Shown: piece by piece, positions 54,701-63,464 of the stretch | How the letters are laid out: each line of letters opens with the position of its first letter | Position numbering within the stretch: the stretch's first letter is position 1 | NCBI GenBank assembly: GCA_051881435.1 | Contig: JBJEPW010000042.1 | Span: 15,499 to 79,498 of the forward strand | Direction of reading: 5' to 3' | Length of the DNA stretch: 64,000 nucleotides | From: Fimenecus sp051881435 | Lineage (GTDB): Bacteria > Bacillota > Clostridia > Oscillospirales > Acutalibacteraceae | Program-made: the position numbers and the translations under genes | Notes under the pieces: generated by a model | What the model saw: only the letters and a program-made list of their open reading frames with translations | Told to the model about the DNA's origin: nothing | Database searches by the model: none

Positions 54701-54918
54701 CCATTTGTTTCAGCGCATGGCATTACACGCAGGACGAATTGCAGGCGGCAAAGCACATTCACGAATTGAAGCACCGTGACATTACCACATTTAATGTTGA
54801 CCTTAATCAGCTTGGCGTGGGCGGCGATATGCCCGGTGACGCACATGTCCGTGAGCCGTATATTATGCATTGCAACAAGGAATATACATACACATTTAAG
54901 ATTGTACCGATCAAATAA
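51772..54918 (+). CDS. lacZ: Beta-galactosidase, glycoside hydrolase family 2 (LacZ type)
   Basis: 1048 residues, full length for the five-domain LacZ type. The sugar-binding domain starts near residue 45, the TIM barrel around 330-640. The acid/base Glu lies in FMWSLGNEAGDG and the nucleophile Glu in VMFCEYAHAMENSLGNFQEY; metal and substrate residues occur in GVNRHDFDPDHGW. The C-terminal Bgal_small domain has WYGRGPQETYCDRKTGA. There is no signal peptide, so it is cytoplasmic and hydrolyses lactose or related galactosides. No transporter lies beside it. GGAGG precedes the ATG. Confidence 0.95.
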   Translation: MRTYKYDWENPEVFKKNKEDGHVIAFSYDNEKDALDRIEPKTKMTLNGTWKFHWQRGLEDCPEDFYKEDFDASFWRDITVPSVWQTEDTGSYPYYYASTFCRAFSRSKSKIPSIDHSMQEIGIYVRDFTMPESFDGNEIFLHFGAAKSAIEVYINGNFVGYSQGSMTPHEFDITKYARKGENRVAVKVYRFSDGSYLENQDMWLLCGLYREVYVFCEPKKCLRDFFITTDLDKDYKDSKTSLDLTLKNYGESGIVAVKAEIIDGDERILLGETDTAVNSNTVTLHLEKNIENPKKWSAETPYLYKLLISVTADGKTTYKCIRFGFKKVEIVGEKILFNGQPMMIRGVNRHDFDPDHGWAVPTERFYEDLKLMKRCNINSIRTSHYPDDPTLYEIADEYGFYVMDECDVETHGVRRKGVPGDNPMWTGAVVDRMERMVLRDRNHACVFMWSLGNEAGDGSNFLKMKEAALRLDTTRQFHYEGDFDFTKSDVISRMYPLEDIVNKLGNREEITISLYDNIANQLAADSKPIKKEAYCRPVMFCEYAHAMENSLGNFQEYMDAFEKYDNMCGGYIWDFVDQSIRKKTPEGDQWLYGTDFEKYEPGRYTHLPNTTAMTGSNTYFCANGIVAADRKPHPSYYEVKKVYCEIKVKEKNIEKGEFTLINKKLFTDLSDFEIRWSLQAEGVEVQSGIIEDITCAPLSEREIKINYDLSALPEKECVLIVSYINKNNYPWCEAGFEQGFDQFIVKDAKATEKPVHFDGNLTYVKNGGSVFVNGDGFTVKIDGGKVTSLTFDGKEYLKMPISPNYFRAVTDNDLSNTNFVPFTIPFHPYFNWQRATKSAKGTVKSAEKNALGQLVVKIDWSVQLFSNVTSVIVVNPDGSLEITHTGTPKMFNLTRFGTKMGLLREFDRVKWYGRGPQETYCDRKTGAKIALHEMSVDDLEHHYMRPQENGNRTDVRFVEVTNKDGKGLRFESVGETPICFSAWHYTQDELQAAKHIHELKHRDITTFNVDLNQLGVGGDMPGDAHVREPYIMHCNKEYTYTFKIVPIK

Positions 54919-54925
54919 TACGGTA

Positions 54926-54966
54926 AACAGCTACCCTCTGATTGAAAGATCAGGGGGTTGTTTTTT
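54926..54966 (+). terminator. Terminator of lacZ
   Basis: ACCCTCTGAT (54933-54942) pairs with ATCAGGGGGT (54949-54958), extended by AACA/TGTT, with a T-run at 54961-54966. Confidence 0.7.
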
Positions 54967-55006
54967 ATGAGTTTAGGAAAAATCACAATTCATCAGCACT
55001 TTTTTC

Positions 55007-55035
55007 TTGACAAGGAAAAATCTGTGTGCTATTCT
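55007..55035 (+). promoter_or_regulatory. Promoter of the leader peptide / ABC exporter unit
   Basis: TTGACA (55007-55012), 17 bp, TATTCT (55030-55035). The leader peptide's AAAGGAG follows at about 55072, giving a transcript that runs through the attenuator into the ABC genes. Confidence 0.7.
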
Positions 55036-55084
55036 TGAAGAGTTACTTACAGTTCAACCGAAATTCTACGAAAGGAGCAGAATT

Positions 55085-55186
55085 ATGTATATTTTTACAC
55101 GAGATTATTACAAAAGACCACAAGGTTCAGTTGAGAATACTTTATTCTGCGACTTTCAGATACATATACCCATTTCTTGCGATTGA
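55085..55186 (+). CDS. 33-residue candidate leader peptide
   Basis: The ATG at 55085 has AAAGGAGCAG seven bases upstream, one of the better ribosome binding sites in the window. The peptide reads MYIFTRDYYKRPQGSVENTL followed by FCDFQIHIPISCD. It resembles no recognised bacteriocin precursor (no double-glycine cut, no Cys-rich core). It lies between a consensus promoter and an intrinsic terminator, directly before a two-subunit ABC exporter. This fits a regulatory leader such as BmrB in front of bmrCD. A transported peptide substrate is the alternative. Confidence 0.55.
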   Translation: MYIFTRDYYKRPQGSVENTLFCDFQIHIPISCD

Positions 55187-55218
55187 CTTTTGTTAATTTG
55201 GATATTGTATTGTGTTTT

Positions 55219-55247
55219 CCGCAGATTATTGTCTGCGGTTTTTTTAT
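55219..55247 (+). terminator. Attenuator-type terminator before the ABC exporter
   Basis: CCGCAGA (55219-55225) and TCTGCGG (55232-55238) followed by nine T residues. The ABC gene's AGGAGGAG starts 4 bp later. The hexamer TCTGCG of the right arm also occurs inside the leader peptide (55146-55151), so an alternative pairing with CGCAGA is possible. Confidence 0.75.
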
Positions 55248-55261
55248 TTTAGGAGGAGAAA

Positions 55262-57097
55262 ATGAGAAGAGGTATTGAAGACAAAAGCTTACGGGATGGC
55301 AAAAAAATTCCCGTTTTCAAAAATGTTATCTACGCTCTGCGCCTTGTGTGGAAGGCGGACAAGAGACTGCTTTTAAGCTATCTTTACAGCAATATAATCG
55401 ATAATGTGTTTCAGTATTATATTCAAAGCATACTGTTTTTAAAGATTTTGCTTTCCATAATAGACTCAGGCGCAGATTTTTCGGTTTATTCCCGTAAACT
55501 GCTTGCGTTTTTCGGAGTTACGGTGTTTGTAAAAATTTCCGTCTGGGCATCGGCGTACATAAGACAGGTTTCCACCAAAAACGTGCTGAAGGTACTTAAC
55601 AATATGGTATTTGAGAAAGCGGCGCAGCTTGATGTCGGGCAGTACGAAAACCCCGAATTCTACGACAAATACCAAAGGGCAACCACCGTAATGACATCGG
55701 GTTATTTTGACATTGTATGCTGGGATATTGCCGCAATAGTCGGCGGAATAATATCTTTTCTGCTGGTAATCGGTACAGTTATTTCAATTAACCCTATGTA
55801 CTTACTGTTTTTGGCGCCCAGCTTAATTGTATTTGTTATTGAAACGGCAAAAAGCAAGGCGGTATATAAGCGCGATGTTGAGATGACAACCAACAACCGT
55901 ACAAAAGCCTATGTCCAGAGAACAGTTTTCTTAAAGGACTTTTCAAAGGATATGAGAACGTCAAACATTTTTGCCGTTATGATGAAACGGTTTGACGGTG
56001 CTATAAAGGCAAATATCGAAATTCTGAAAAGCTACGGCTTAAAGCTGTTCCTTTACAGTATGGCAAGCGATCTTTGCTCGGTATTTATACCCGTAATCGG
56101 CACATATATGTATGCAGGCTGGCAGTTTGTAAGCAAAAAAGCATTGACCACATCGGGCTTTTCTGTTGTAATTTCCGCTGTGGGCGCAGTAAACGGAATG
56201 TCGTGGTACATTCAGGAGGGCTTTGACGACCTGATTCAGATGTCGCTCTATTTCCAGAATCTGCGTGAATTTTTCGATTATGAAAGCGGAATAACAGACG
56301 GTGAAAAAGAAGCGGAAGAATTTAATTGTCTTGAATTTAAAAATGTATCGTTTTGTTACCCCGGCGCAAAGAAAAATTCAATTGAAAATGTTTCGTTTAA
56401 AATTGAAAAAGGCGAAACCGTTGCCTTGGTAGGTATAAACGGAGCGGGAAAATCCACGCTCGTTAAACTGATTTTACGGTTTTATGATGTAACCGAGGGG
56501 GAAATTCTTTATAACGGCATTAACATTAAGGAATATAAGGTAGACTCTTTGCGCAACGCTTTTGCCACCGTTTTTCAGGATTACAAGAATTTTGCGGTGT
56601 CCGTGTTTGAAAACGTTATGTGCCGCGAATGCAGCGAAGAGGATAAGATTAAGGCTAAGACAGCTCTTGAAATGGCAGGAGTATGGGAAAAGGTAAGAAC
56701 ACTCCCAAGCGGCGGTGATACGGTGCTCACAAGGGAATTTGACGAAGATGGCGCAGGCCTTTCGGGCGGTGAAAATCAAAAGGTTTCCACCGCAAGACTT
56801 TTTGCCCGCAACTATGAAATGGCAATTCTTGACGAGCCTTCGTCCGCACTTGACCCCATCGCCGAATACAAAATGTATGAAAATCTTATAAAAGCAACAA
56901 AGGACAAAACTGTAATCTACATTTCTCACAGACTCTCGTCCGCCGTGCTTTCCGACAGGGTAATAGTGCTTGAAAACGGCAGTATTATCGAAAGCGGCAC
57001 GCACAAGGAGCTGATGTCTTGCGGCGGCAAATACAGCGAAATGTTCAATTTGCAGGCTTCCGCATATTCGAGAGAGGAGGTTCCGGAAAATGCTTAA
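55262..57097 (+). CDS. ABC exporter half-transporter, first subunit
   Basis: 611 residues: six transmembrane helices (residues about 30-310), then the nucleotide-binding domain with Walker A GINGAGKSTLVKL, Q-loop VFQDYKNF, signature LSGGENQKV, Walker B MAILDEPSSALDP and H-loop ISHRLSS. Type IV exporter fold (MsbA/BmrA-like). Both catalytic Glu and signature look canonical. It overlaps the second subunit by 8 bp, indicating a heterodimer. No C39 peptidase domain is present. The substrate is unknown; the attenuator upstream suggests a drug-inducible multidrug exporter. Confidence 0.9.
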   Translation: MRRGIEDKSLRDGKKIPVFKNVIYALRLVWKADKRLLLSYLYSNIIDNVFQYYIQSILFLKILLSIIDSGADFSVYSRKLLAFFGVTVFVKISVWASAYIRQVSTKNVLKVLNNMVFEKAAQLDVGQYENPEFYDKYQRATTVMTSGYFDIVCWDIAAIVGGIISFLLVIGTVISINPMYLLFLAPSLIVFVIETAKSKAVYKRDVEMTTNNRTKAYVQRTVFLKDFSKDMRTSNIFAVMMKRFDGAIKANIEILKSYGLKLFLYSMASDLCSVFIPVIGTYMYAGWQFVSKKALTTSGFSVVISAVGAVNGMSWYIQEGFDDLIQMSLYFQNLREFFDYESGITDGEKEAEEFNCLEFKNVSFCYPGAKKNSIENVSFKIEKGETVALVGINGAGKSTLVKLILRFYDVTEGEILYNGINIKEYKVDSLRNAFATVFQDYKNFAVSVFENVMCRECSEEDKIKAKTALEMAGVWEKVRTLPSGGDTVLTREFDEDGAGLSGGENQKVSTARLFARNYEMAILDEPSSALDPIAEYKMYENLIKATKDKTVIYISHRLSSAVLSDRVIVLENGSIIESGTHKELMSCGGKYSEMFNLQASAYSREEVPENA

Positions 57098-58895
57098 ATT
57101 CAAGAGAAAAAAGCGAGAAACGGAACATTCCGTTTTCTCAAATATATTTTACTTTGTCGGGCTGATGTTCAAATTCTCGCCCGGGCTTGTAATAGGCGAA
57201 CTTTTTTCAAGTATTATACGGAATTTACCGTCAAAGCTCATTTCCGTAATCGGCATTAAATACATAATCGACACGGTGAGCGAAGGAAAGGATATGAACC
57301 GTGTTTACAAAGCGGTGCTTATCATTGCGGGTGTATTGATACTCAGTAATGTGCTGTCGCTTCTTTACAGGGAGTTTTATTGGAATATGGCAAAAGAACG
57401 GCTTTATTACAGGCTCAATTCCACTCTTTACGAGAAAGCGCACAGTCTTGATTTGCAGAATTACGATGACCCCGATTTTTATAACAATTTTATTCTGACA
57501 ATTGAGTCCTCGTCCGAAAACATTCAGGGACTTTTAGGTATGGTGCAAAATTACATTGGTAACATAGTTTCGCTTATGGCTGTATCTTCGGTTATATTTG
57601 TAATTGACCCTGTGTGCCTGCTGATTATTTTTGCGTCAATTATAATTTTTATGCCCCTGAGCACTAAAATCGGAAAATTACAAATGGGCAGAAGAATTGA
57701 CAATACAAAATTTCACCGCAGAAGCGACTATTTTCAGCGAATCTTCTATTTGCAAGACTATGCCAAAGAAGTGCGTATGAACAATATCCGTCCGCTTTTA
57801 ATGAGCCGTTACAACGACGCCGCCGACGATGTTATCGCAAATCAGGACAAATACTGGAGAAAAATTGCGTCCTGCTATGCAGTTCAGCAAGTGGGCGTTC
57901 AGGCACTGGGGTTTATGTTTGTTTTACCCATGTATCTGGGCTATTGCGTGTGCGTTAAGGGAACATTGTCCGCAGGCGACTTTGTTGCCACATTTAACGG
58001 GGCGTATTCCATTGCAATGTCGCTTAATTTCCTAACCGTTTGGGCGAGCGCCGTATTTTCGGAGAGATCCAAGATGATTGAAAAATACAGGGGCTTCCTT
58101 AAAAGTGATTTTAAAATAAAAGACGGAAAGAATACGGCGGAAAATGCAGAGCCGAAAACAATTTATATAAAGGATATGTCCTTTACATACCCCGGTAACA
58201 ACGAGCCGACGCTTAAAAACATCAATCTTGAAATTAAGCCCTACGAAAAAATCGCTCTTGTAGGCTACAACGGGGCGGGAAAAACCACGCTTACCAATCT
58301 TTTACTGCGCCTTTATGACGCCACAGAGGGCGATATTCTCATTGACGGCGAAAGCATTAAAGACGTAACCGTTTCTTCCCACCGCAATCGCTTTGCGGCT
58401 GTATTTCAGGATTTTCAGACCTTTGCCTGCTCGATAGGCGAAAATGTGGCATTGGATACAAATCCCGACAAAGACAAGGTGTTAACAGCCCTGCGCCACA
58501 GCGGTTTTGAAAAGAAACTGAAAAACGGTATAGACACAGAGCTTTTGCGGGAATTTGACGATGAGGGAATTATGCTTTCCGGCGGTGAATCGCAAAAAGT
58601 TGCGGTTGCAAGGGCTTTCTACAAGGACTGTCCTTATGTTATACTTGACGAGCCTTCGGCAAATCTGGACCCTGTCGCCGAATACAATCTGAATCAGGCT
58701 ATGCTTGAGGCGGCAGAGCATAAAACGGTTATTTTCATTTCTCACCGCCTTTCCACAACGGTTAATGCGGATAGAATATATGTTATGGAAAACGGCAGAA
58801 TTATTGAAAGCGGCAGTCACCGCGAGCTTATGGAAATGAACGGTACATATGCTTATATGTTCAAGCTTCAAGCGGAAAAGTACAAGGAGCAATAA
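57090..58895 (+). CDS. ABC exporter half-transporter, second subunit
   Basis: 601 residues with the same plan: a membrane domain followed by Walker A GYNGAGKTTLTNLLLR, Q-loop VFQDFQTF, signature LSGGESQKVAVARAF, Walker B YVILDEPSANLDP and H-loop ISHRLSTTVNADRI. It resembles the first subunit over its whole length, consistent with an ancient duplication. The overlap of 8 bp couples translation. Unlike BmrC/BmrD-type pairs, no degenerate catalytic Glu is evident in either subunit. Confidence 0.9.
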   Translation: MLKFKRKKRETEHSVFSNIFYFVGLMFKFSPGLVIGELFSSIIRNLPSKLISVIGIKYIIDTVSEGKDMNRVYKAVLIIAGVLILSNVLSLLYREFYWNMAKERLYYRLNSTLYEKAHSLDLQNYDDPDFYNNFILTIESSSENIQGLLGMVQNYIGNIVSLMAVSSVIFVIDPVCLLIIFASIIIFMPLSTKIGKLQMGRRIDNTKFHRRSDYFQRIFYLQDYAKEVRMNNIRPLLMSRYNDAADDVIANQDKYWRKIASCYAVQQVGVQALGFMFVLPMYLGYCVCVKGTLSAGDFVATFNGAYSIAMSLNFLTVWASAVFSERSKMIEKYRGFLKSDFKIKDGKNTAENAEPKTIYIKDMSFTYPGNNEPTLKNINLEIKPYEKIALVGYNGAGKTTLTNLLLRLYDATEGDILIDGESIKDVTVSSHRNRFAAVFQDFQTFACSIGENVALDTNPDKDKVLTALRHSGFEKKLKNGIDTELLREFDDEGIMLSGGESQKVAVARAFYKDCPYVILDEPSANLDPVAEYNLNQAMLEAAEHKTVIFISHRLSTTVNADRIYVMENGRIIESGSHRELMEMNGTYAYMFKLQAEKYKEQ

Positions 58896-58896
58896 T

Positions 58897-59847
58897 ATGG
58901 AAATTCTTGCGCCGGACTATTACGAAAAATTCAAGTGCATTGCCGGTGAATGCAGACACAGCTGTTGTATCGGCTGGGAGATTGATATTGACAGGGAAAC
59001 TGCGGCAAAATATAAAGATATTCACGGCAAATTCGGGGATAAACTGAATAAAAGTATCATTTATGAGAAGGACGGAACTGTGCATTTCAGGTTGGGTAAA
59101 GACGAGCGCTGTCCCCTGCTTAATTCGGACGGTCTTTGCGATATTATTCTGGAATTGGGCGAAAGCGCGCTTTGTCAGGTTTGCAATGACCACCCGAGAT
59201 TTCGCAATTTCTATTCTAACCGCACGGAAATCGGTCTTGGATTGTGCTGTGAAGCGGCGGCAAAGCTGATTTTAGGTCAAAGGGACAAGGTTAAACTTAT
59301 TCGGCTGACGGATTGCAATGAAAAGTGTAGCTGTAATTATGAAGAAACGGAGTTTTTCAAAATCAGGGAAAAGGTTTTTGCATTATTGCAGGATCGAAGC
59401 AAATCTGTTGAGGACAGAGTAACCGCAATGCTTGATATGTTCGGCGCACAAATGCTTTTAAAGTCGCCGTCGGAATGGGCAGAGGTTTTTGGGAGGCTTG
59501 AACTTCTTGACGGCAAATGGCAAGAATGTATTTCAAAGCTTGCTCTTGCAGATATAAAAATTCTCGATTCTCCCCTGCCCGATTATTTGCAAATTCCTTT
59601 TGAACAGCTATCGGTATATTTTGCATACCGTCATTTTGCACTGTATTTTGACGGATATGATTTTTCGCAGGTTGCCATGTTCATAGCTTTGAATTTAAAT
59701 ATTATTAAATGGCTGTGCCTTTTGGAAATCGACAAAAAAGGTAGCATAGTCCTTGACGATATGGCAAATTTTGCAAGAATGTACTCCTCAGAAATTGAGT
59801 ATTCGGACGAAAACATATATGATTTGCCGGGAATACTCGCAGAATAA
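58897..59847 (+). CDS. FliB-like cysteine-cluster protein
   Basis: 316 residues from the ATG at 58897 (AAGGAG overlapping the ABC stop). The N-terminal cysteine cluster (FKCIAGECRHSCCIGWEIDI) and a second group (CPLLNSDGLCDIILELG, LCQVCNDHPRF) match the family annotated as flagellin lysine-N-methylase (FliB). No flagellar genes lie here. The cysteine pattern suggests a metal or Fe-S site. As third gene of the exporter unit it might modify something linked to export, but this is speculation. A terminator follows at once. Confidence 0.75.
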   Translation: MEILAPDYYEKFKCIAGECRHSCCIGWEIDIDRETAAKYKDIHGKFGDKLNKSIIYEKDGTVHFRLGKDERCPLLNSDGLCDIILELGESALCQVCNDHPRFRNFYSNRTEIGLGLCCEAAAKLILGQRDKVKLIRLTDCNEKCSCNYEETEFFKIREKVFALLQDRSKSVEDRVTAMLDMFGAQMLLKSPSEWAEVFGRLELLDGKWQECISKLALADIKILDSPLPDYLQIPFEQLSVYFAYRHFALYFDGYDFSQVAMFIALNLNIIKWLCLLEIDKKGSIVLDDMANFARMYSSEIEYSDENIYDLPGILAE

Positions 59848-59854
59848 AAAAGAA

Positions 59855-59892
59855 GCCTTGACGCCCAAGTTTTGGGTATCAAGGCTTTTTAA
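59855..59892. terminator. Bidirectional terminator between convergent genes
   Basis: AGCCTTGA and TCAAGGCT, with inner CCCAA/TTGGG pairing, an A-run on the left and TTTTT on the right. It ends both the exporter unit and the subtilase gene. Confidence 0.75.
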
Positions 59893-59897
59893 TATTT

Positions 59898-62800
59898 CTA
59901 TTGTATTGGAATTGCTTCAATTCCCTCAGCCGCTCTCAAAATAATACGGACATCAACCAGTGTTATAAATCCGTCGCCGTCAGCGTCGGCGGCAAGAAAT
60001 CGCAATGTTTCAAGCTCCGTTTTTTCCACCGCATAGCGGATTGCAATTTCCGCATCCGAAACCGTAACCGCATTATCTCCGTCTAAATCACCGAGCATAT
60101 AATTTAGCCTCAATGAATTTAATGCATTTTCTATACGGGCGGCATACTCCGCAACTTCCGACTGCTTATCCATTGTATAATCCGAAATGTCTGTTTCAAG
60201 GAGGCAATCCAGCTCCGCCAGCGACTCTGCGGTATATAAAGAACGGTCAATTTCCTTTGCTTTTTCAACCATCTCATTATACTCGGTAAAATCTGCTTTT
60301 CTGTATTCGGGAGCGTTTTCAATCGCCTCGGTAGATACAACGGAAACATTTACGCCGTCATTACTTGTTACAACGCAATAGTACGACGCCGCGTCGTGAG
60401 TTTTATCAGGTGAGAAGAAGAAGTAATGCTCACCTTCAATAGGAATTCCGCCTTCGTTGGAAATCTCATCATTTTTATACCACTGATACTCACAGTTAAA
60501 CCCGATTGCATAGATAAACAGATTTTCCTCATTTATATCTACGCTTTGGGGCGCGGCAATTACAATTTCCGGAACGGGATGAAATACTGCGTTTGCGCTT
60601 TCGGCGTATTCTTCGGCAAAAGTGCCGGGATAACCGTAAACATCAAATTGCTGTGCGGGAGTAGGAGCAGTAACCTTATTTAACGATGACGGTAAGACAA
60701 GCCAATGTAAATTTTCCGGCAGGCTTGCAATAGCTTGAACGGAATCAAGTTGCAGGAAATCGACGGATGAGCCTGTAAAAGCACCTGAATTAACCTTTAA
60801 AACCGATTCCAAATGCAATGCTTTAAGTGAAGTACAATTCTTAAATATTTCACTGTTTAAAGCAGTTAATTCGGGCAGATGTATGCCTCTCAGCTTTGAA
60901 CAGTCTTCAAATGCGTTTGTGCCCACAGCTTCGGCAGACGATAAGAATACGGTTTTCAGTACGGAACAGCCGTTAAACGCAGATTTACCCACATCTTTTA
61001 CATTATCAAAGCGAACTTTTGTTAATGCGGTGTTGTAAAAGGCTTCCGAGGGTATGGAAGTGATATTCGGCAAATCAACGCTTCTGAGTGAAATGCAGTT
61101 TTTAAAAGCATTGTTTGATATACGGGTTACATTTTCTCCGATTACGGAATTAAGATTTGCACAGTTTTCAAAAGCGCTTACGCCGAAGCTCTGCAAAGCG
61201 GGCAAATAAACTGTTTCAACATCGGAGCCTCTGAACGCATAAAAATCAATTGTTTTTGCAGATTCCAAATTCAAAATTTCAAGTCCGGAAGCATTTTCAA
61301 AAGCAGAAAGACCGATTGTTTCGGCGTTTGATAAGTCAACATTATTCAGATTATTACAACCCGAGAACGCCTTTGTACCGATATATTCAAGCTGTTCAAA
61401 GGGGAAATCGGAAATACTGCTGTTTTGGAAAGCAGACATTTCCACGCGGTTTATACCGCTTCCGCAGACGCTTTCAAGACTTGTACAGCCTGAAAAAGCG
61501 CAGTAACCTATTTTGTTCACAGTACTCGGAAGCTTAACCGAACGAATAAAGGTGTTGCCTTTAAAGGCGTTGGAGCCTATTGCCGAAACAGTTGTTCCGC
61601 GGATACTTGACGGGACTTCAATATTAGTTTCCGTGCCGAAATAAGCGGTAATTTCGCCGTTTTTATCAATGTCGTACAAGTCCTCAACGCTATCTGTACT
61701 TCGTGTGTACATTTTTGTAACAACGGAGCTTGGAAGCTTACCGTCCGATATTGCTATGGCGGAAACCTTTGTATTGGTGGAAACAGTAAGGGGAGTTTTA
61801 TATCGTGTTCCGTTTGTAAATCCTATTTCAGGCAAATCACTTTCACTGTTCAGTACATACAATATGATTGTGTCCTTTTCGGGACAGCTTAAAGTCAAGG
61901 TAAATGTTTCTGAAAACTTGCCCTCTTCAACGCTGAAAACAGGTTCTGCGGTTTTGGGTTTGCCTTTAAGAATATACTTTAAGAACATTATTCCGCTGCC
62001 GAATTTGTTTTCGCCCGCTTTTTCGGGAACTTTTATCGCATATTCTTTCAGCATATCTTCGGCTTCAATACCTGTTTTTTCAGGAAAAGCAGACCTGACT
62101 ATCGCCAATCCCGCAGACACAAGGGGCGCCGCCATTGAAGTTCCGCTCATCAGCATATATGTATTGTTCAGACTGCTGCTTTTAATATTTTCTCCGGGCG
62201 CAGCAAAATCGACAGGACCGTTATAATTTGAATATGACGCAACTGTATTTATTTGCGTCAATGATGTCACGGTGATAGCAGATTCAATGCAAGACGGTGA
62301 ATAATACTCTTTTGAAAGGTCTGCACCGTCGTTTCCTGCGGCTACAACAACATTTATCCCTTTTGCAACCGCAGCATTAACCGAATCTGTTAATGTTTGG
62401 CTTTCGCCTTTCCCCGAAAGGCTCATATTTATAATATCAACCCCGTCAGCGGCGGCTATATCAACAGCAATCGCAATAAGACTTGACGGTGCCTTGCCCT
62501 GATTATTCAAAATCTTGTAAGGCTTAATCTTTACATTGCTCAATGTATTATCGGCAATTATTCCCGCAACATGAGTACCGTGACCGTAGTCATCCTCGCA
62601 ACTGTCGGGGTCTCCCGTACTGCTCAGATTAACATTATTTTCTATCAATCTGCCTGCCAAAAGTTCGTGGTCGGTATCTACGCCGCTGTCAAGAACAGCA
62701 ACAACAATTTCAGGCAGACGGCGCGTTGCCAATTCGTATTTTATACTTTCAAAACCGATTTTTTCCGAACACCAGGATAAAGCCTTATCCCTAACCTCAT

Positions 62801-63398
62801 AGAGCAATTCGGATTCATCGGGAGGTGAAGGCAAAATGCTTGCCTGCATTTTTCTTATATAATCCGGCTCAACATAATCAATATCATCGCAACCGACATA
62901 ATAGTTATATGCATTTTTCGCCTCAGTTTCGCTTGCGTATTGAAGAATATACAAATTTCTGTAACCGCTTACACATTCCTTGGCGCCCATTTTATCAAAA
63001 TCCTTTCCGGATTTGACAATCAGACGCCGCGACTTAAACGCACCGTTAATCGTCGCAGAGCTGTTAAAACTTTCGGCTTGAACAGCTTCGCTTTCAGATT
63101 CGGAAATGTTCTCATTTTGAGATGAAGAGCTGTTAAATGATACGGGCAGTCTGTCAGTAAGATTTTCGTCGTCACCTGAAACTTCTATGTCCGGCTCTAT
63201 ATATTCGTCCGAAATTTCGCTGTTGCCTTGGTCGTTTTTCCTTATTAAGCGCAACAAATCGGCTGCAAAAGCGTTCAAATCGCCCTGCGGCTCCTGCGAC
63301 GACGCGGCATTCACATTGTTTATACCATCGGCAACAGAAAGGAAAACGATAAGACATGACAGCAAAACCGTTATAATCTTTTTCAGTAGATTTTTCAT
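59898..63398 (-). CDS. Secreted subtilase with LRR_5 repeats and dockerin-like end
   Basis: 1166 residues from the ATG at 63396-63398 (GGGAGC upstream). Signal peptide (IITVLLSCLIVFLSVADGI), a pro-region, then the S8 catalytic domain: Asp in VVAVLDSGVDTDH (about 237), His in GHGTHVAGI (about 273), oxyanion Asn in VVAAGNDGAD, Ser in LMSGTSMAAP. A CHB_HEX-like beta domain follows, then about ten BspA-type LRR_5 repeats (SAFENASGLEILNLES and similar), an Ig-like segment, and a C-terminal pair of Ca-binding repeats (LGDLDGDNAVTVSDAEIAIR and AADADGDGFITLVDVRIILR) typical of dockerin type I. It probably acts outside the cell, possibly docked to a cohesin scaffold. Confidence 0.88.
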   Translation of the reverse strand: MKNLLKKIITVLLSCLIVFLSVADGINNVNAASSQEPQGDLNAFAADLLRLIRKNDQGNSEISDEYIEPDIEVSGDDENLTDRLPVSFNSSSSQNENISESESEAVQAESFNSSATINGAFKSRRLIVKSGKDFDKMGAKECVSGYRNLYILQYASETEAKNAYNYYVGCDDIDYVEPDYIRKMQASILPSPPDESELLYEVRDKALSWCSEKIGFESIKYELATRRLPEIVVAVLDSGVDTDHELLAGRLIENNVNLSSTGDPDSCEDDYGHGTHVAGIIADNTLSNVKIKPYKILNNQGKAPSSLIAIAVDIAAADGVDIINMSLSGKGESQTLTDSVNAAVAKGINVVVAAGNDGADLSKEYYSPSCIESAITVTSLTQINTVASYSNYNGPVDFAAPGENIKSSSLNNTYMLMSGTSMAAPLVSAGLAIVRSAFPEKTGIEAEDMLKEYAIKVPEKAGENKFGSGIMFLKYILKGKPKTAEPVFSVEEGKFSETFTLTLSCPEKDTIILYVLNSESDLPEIGFTNGTRYKTPLTVSTNTKVSAIAISDGKLPSSVVTKMYTRSTDSVEDLYDIDKNGEITAYFGTETNIEVPSSIRGTTVSAIGSNAFKGNTFIRSVKLPSTVNKIGYCAFSGCTSLESVCGSGINRVEMSAFQNSSISDFPFEQLEYIGTKAFSGCNNLNNVDLSNAETIGLSAFENASGLEILNLESAKTIDFYAFRGSDVETVYLPALQSFGVSAFENCANLNSVIGENVTRISNNAFKNCISLRSVDLPNITSIPSEAFYNTALTKVRFDNVKDVGKSAFNGCSVLKTVFLSSAEAVGTNAFEDCSKLRGIHLPELTALNSEIFKNCTSLKALHLESVLKVNSGAFTGSSVDFLQLDSVQAIASLPENLHWLVLPSSLNKVTAPTPAQQFDVYGYPGTFAEEYAESANAVFHPVPEIVIAAPQSVDINEENLFIYAIGFNCEYQWYKNDEISNEGGIPIEGEHYFFFSPDKTHDAASYYCVVTSNDGVNVSVVSTEAIENAPEYRKADFTEYNEMVEKAKEIDRSLYTAESLAELDCLLETDISDYTMDKQSEVAEYAARIENALNSLRLNYMLGDLDGDNAVTVSDAEIAIRYAVEKTELETLRFLAADADGDGFITLVDVRIILRAAEGIEAIPIQ

Positions 63399-63435
63399 AT
63401 AAAGCTCCCAGATTATTCCCGAAATATTCACATTT

Positions 63436-63464
63436 ATTATACTACCTATTTTTACATAATGCAA
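63436..63464 (-). promoter_or_regulatory. Promoter of the subtilase gene
   Basis: Minus strand: TTGCAT (63464-63459), 17 bp, TATAAT (63441-63436), about 40 bp before the ATG. The region 63465-63841 shows no gene that can be supported. Confidence 0.55.
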
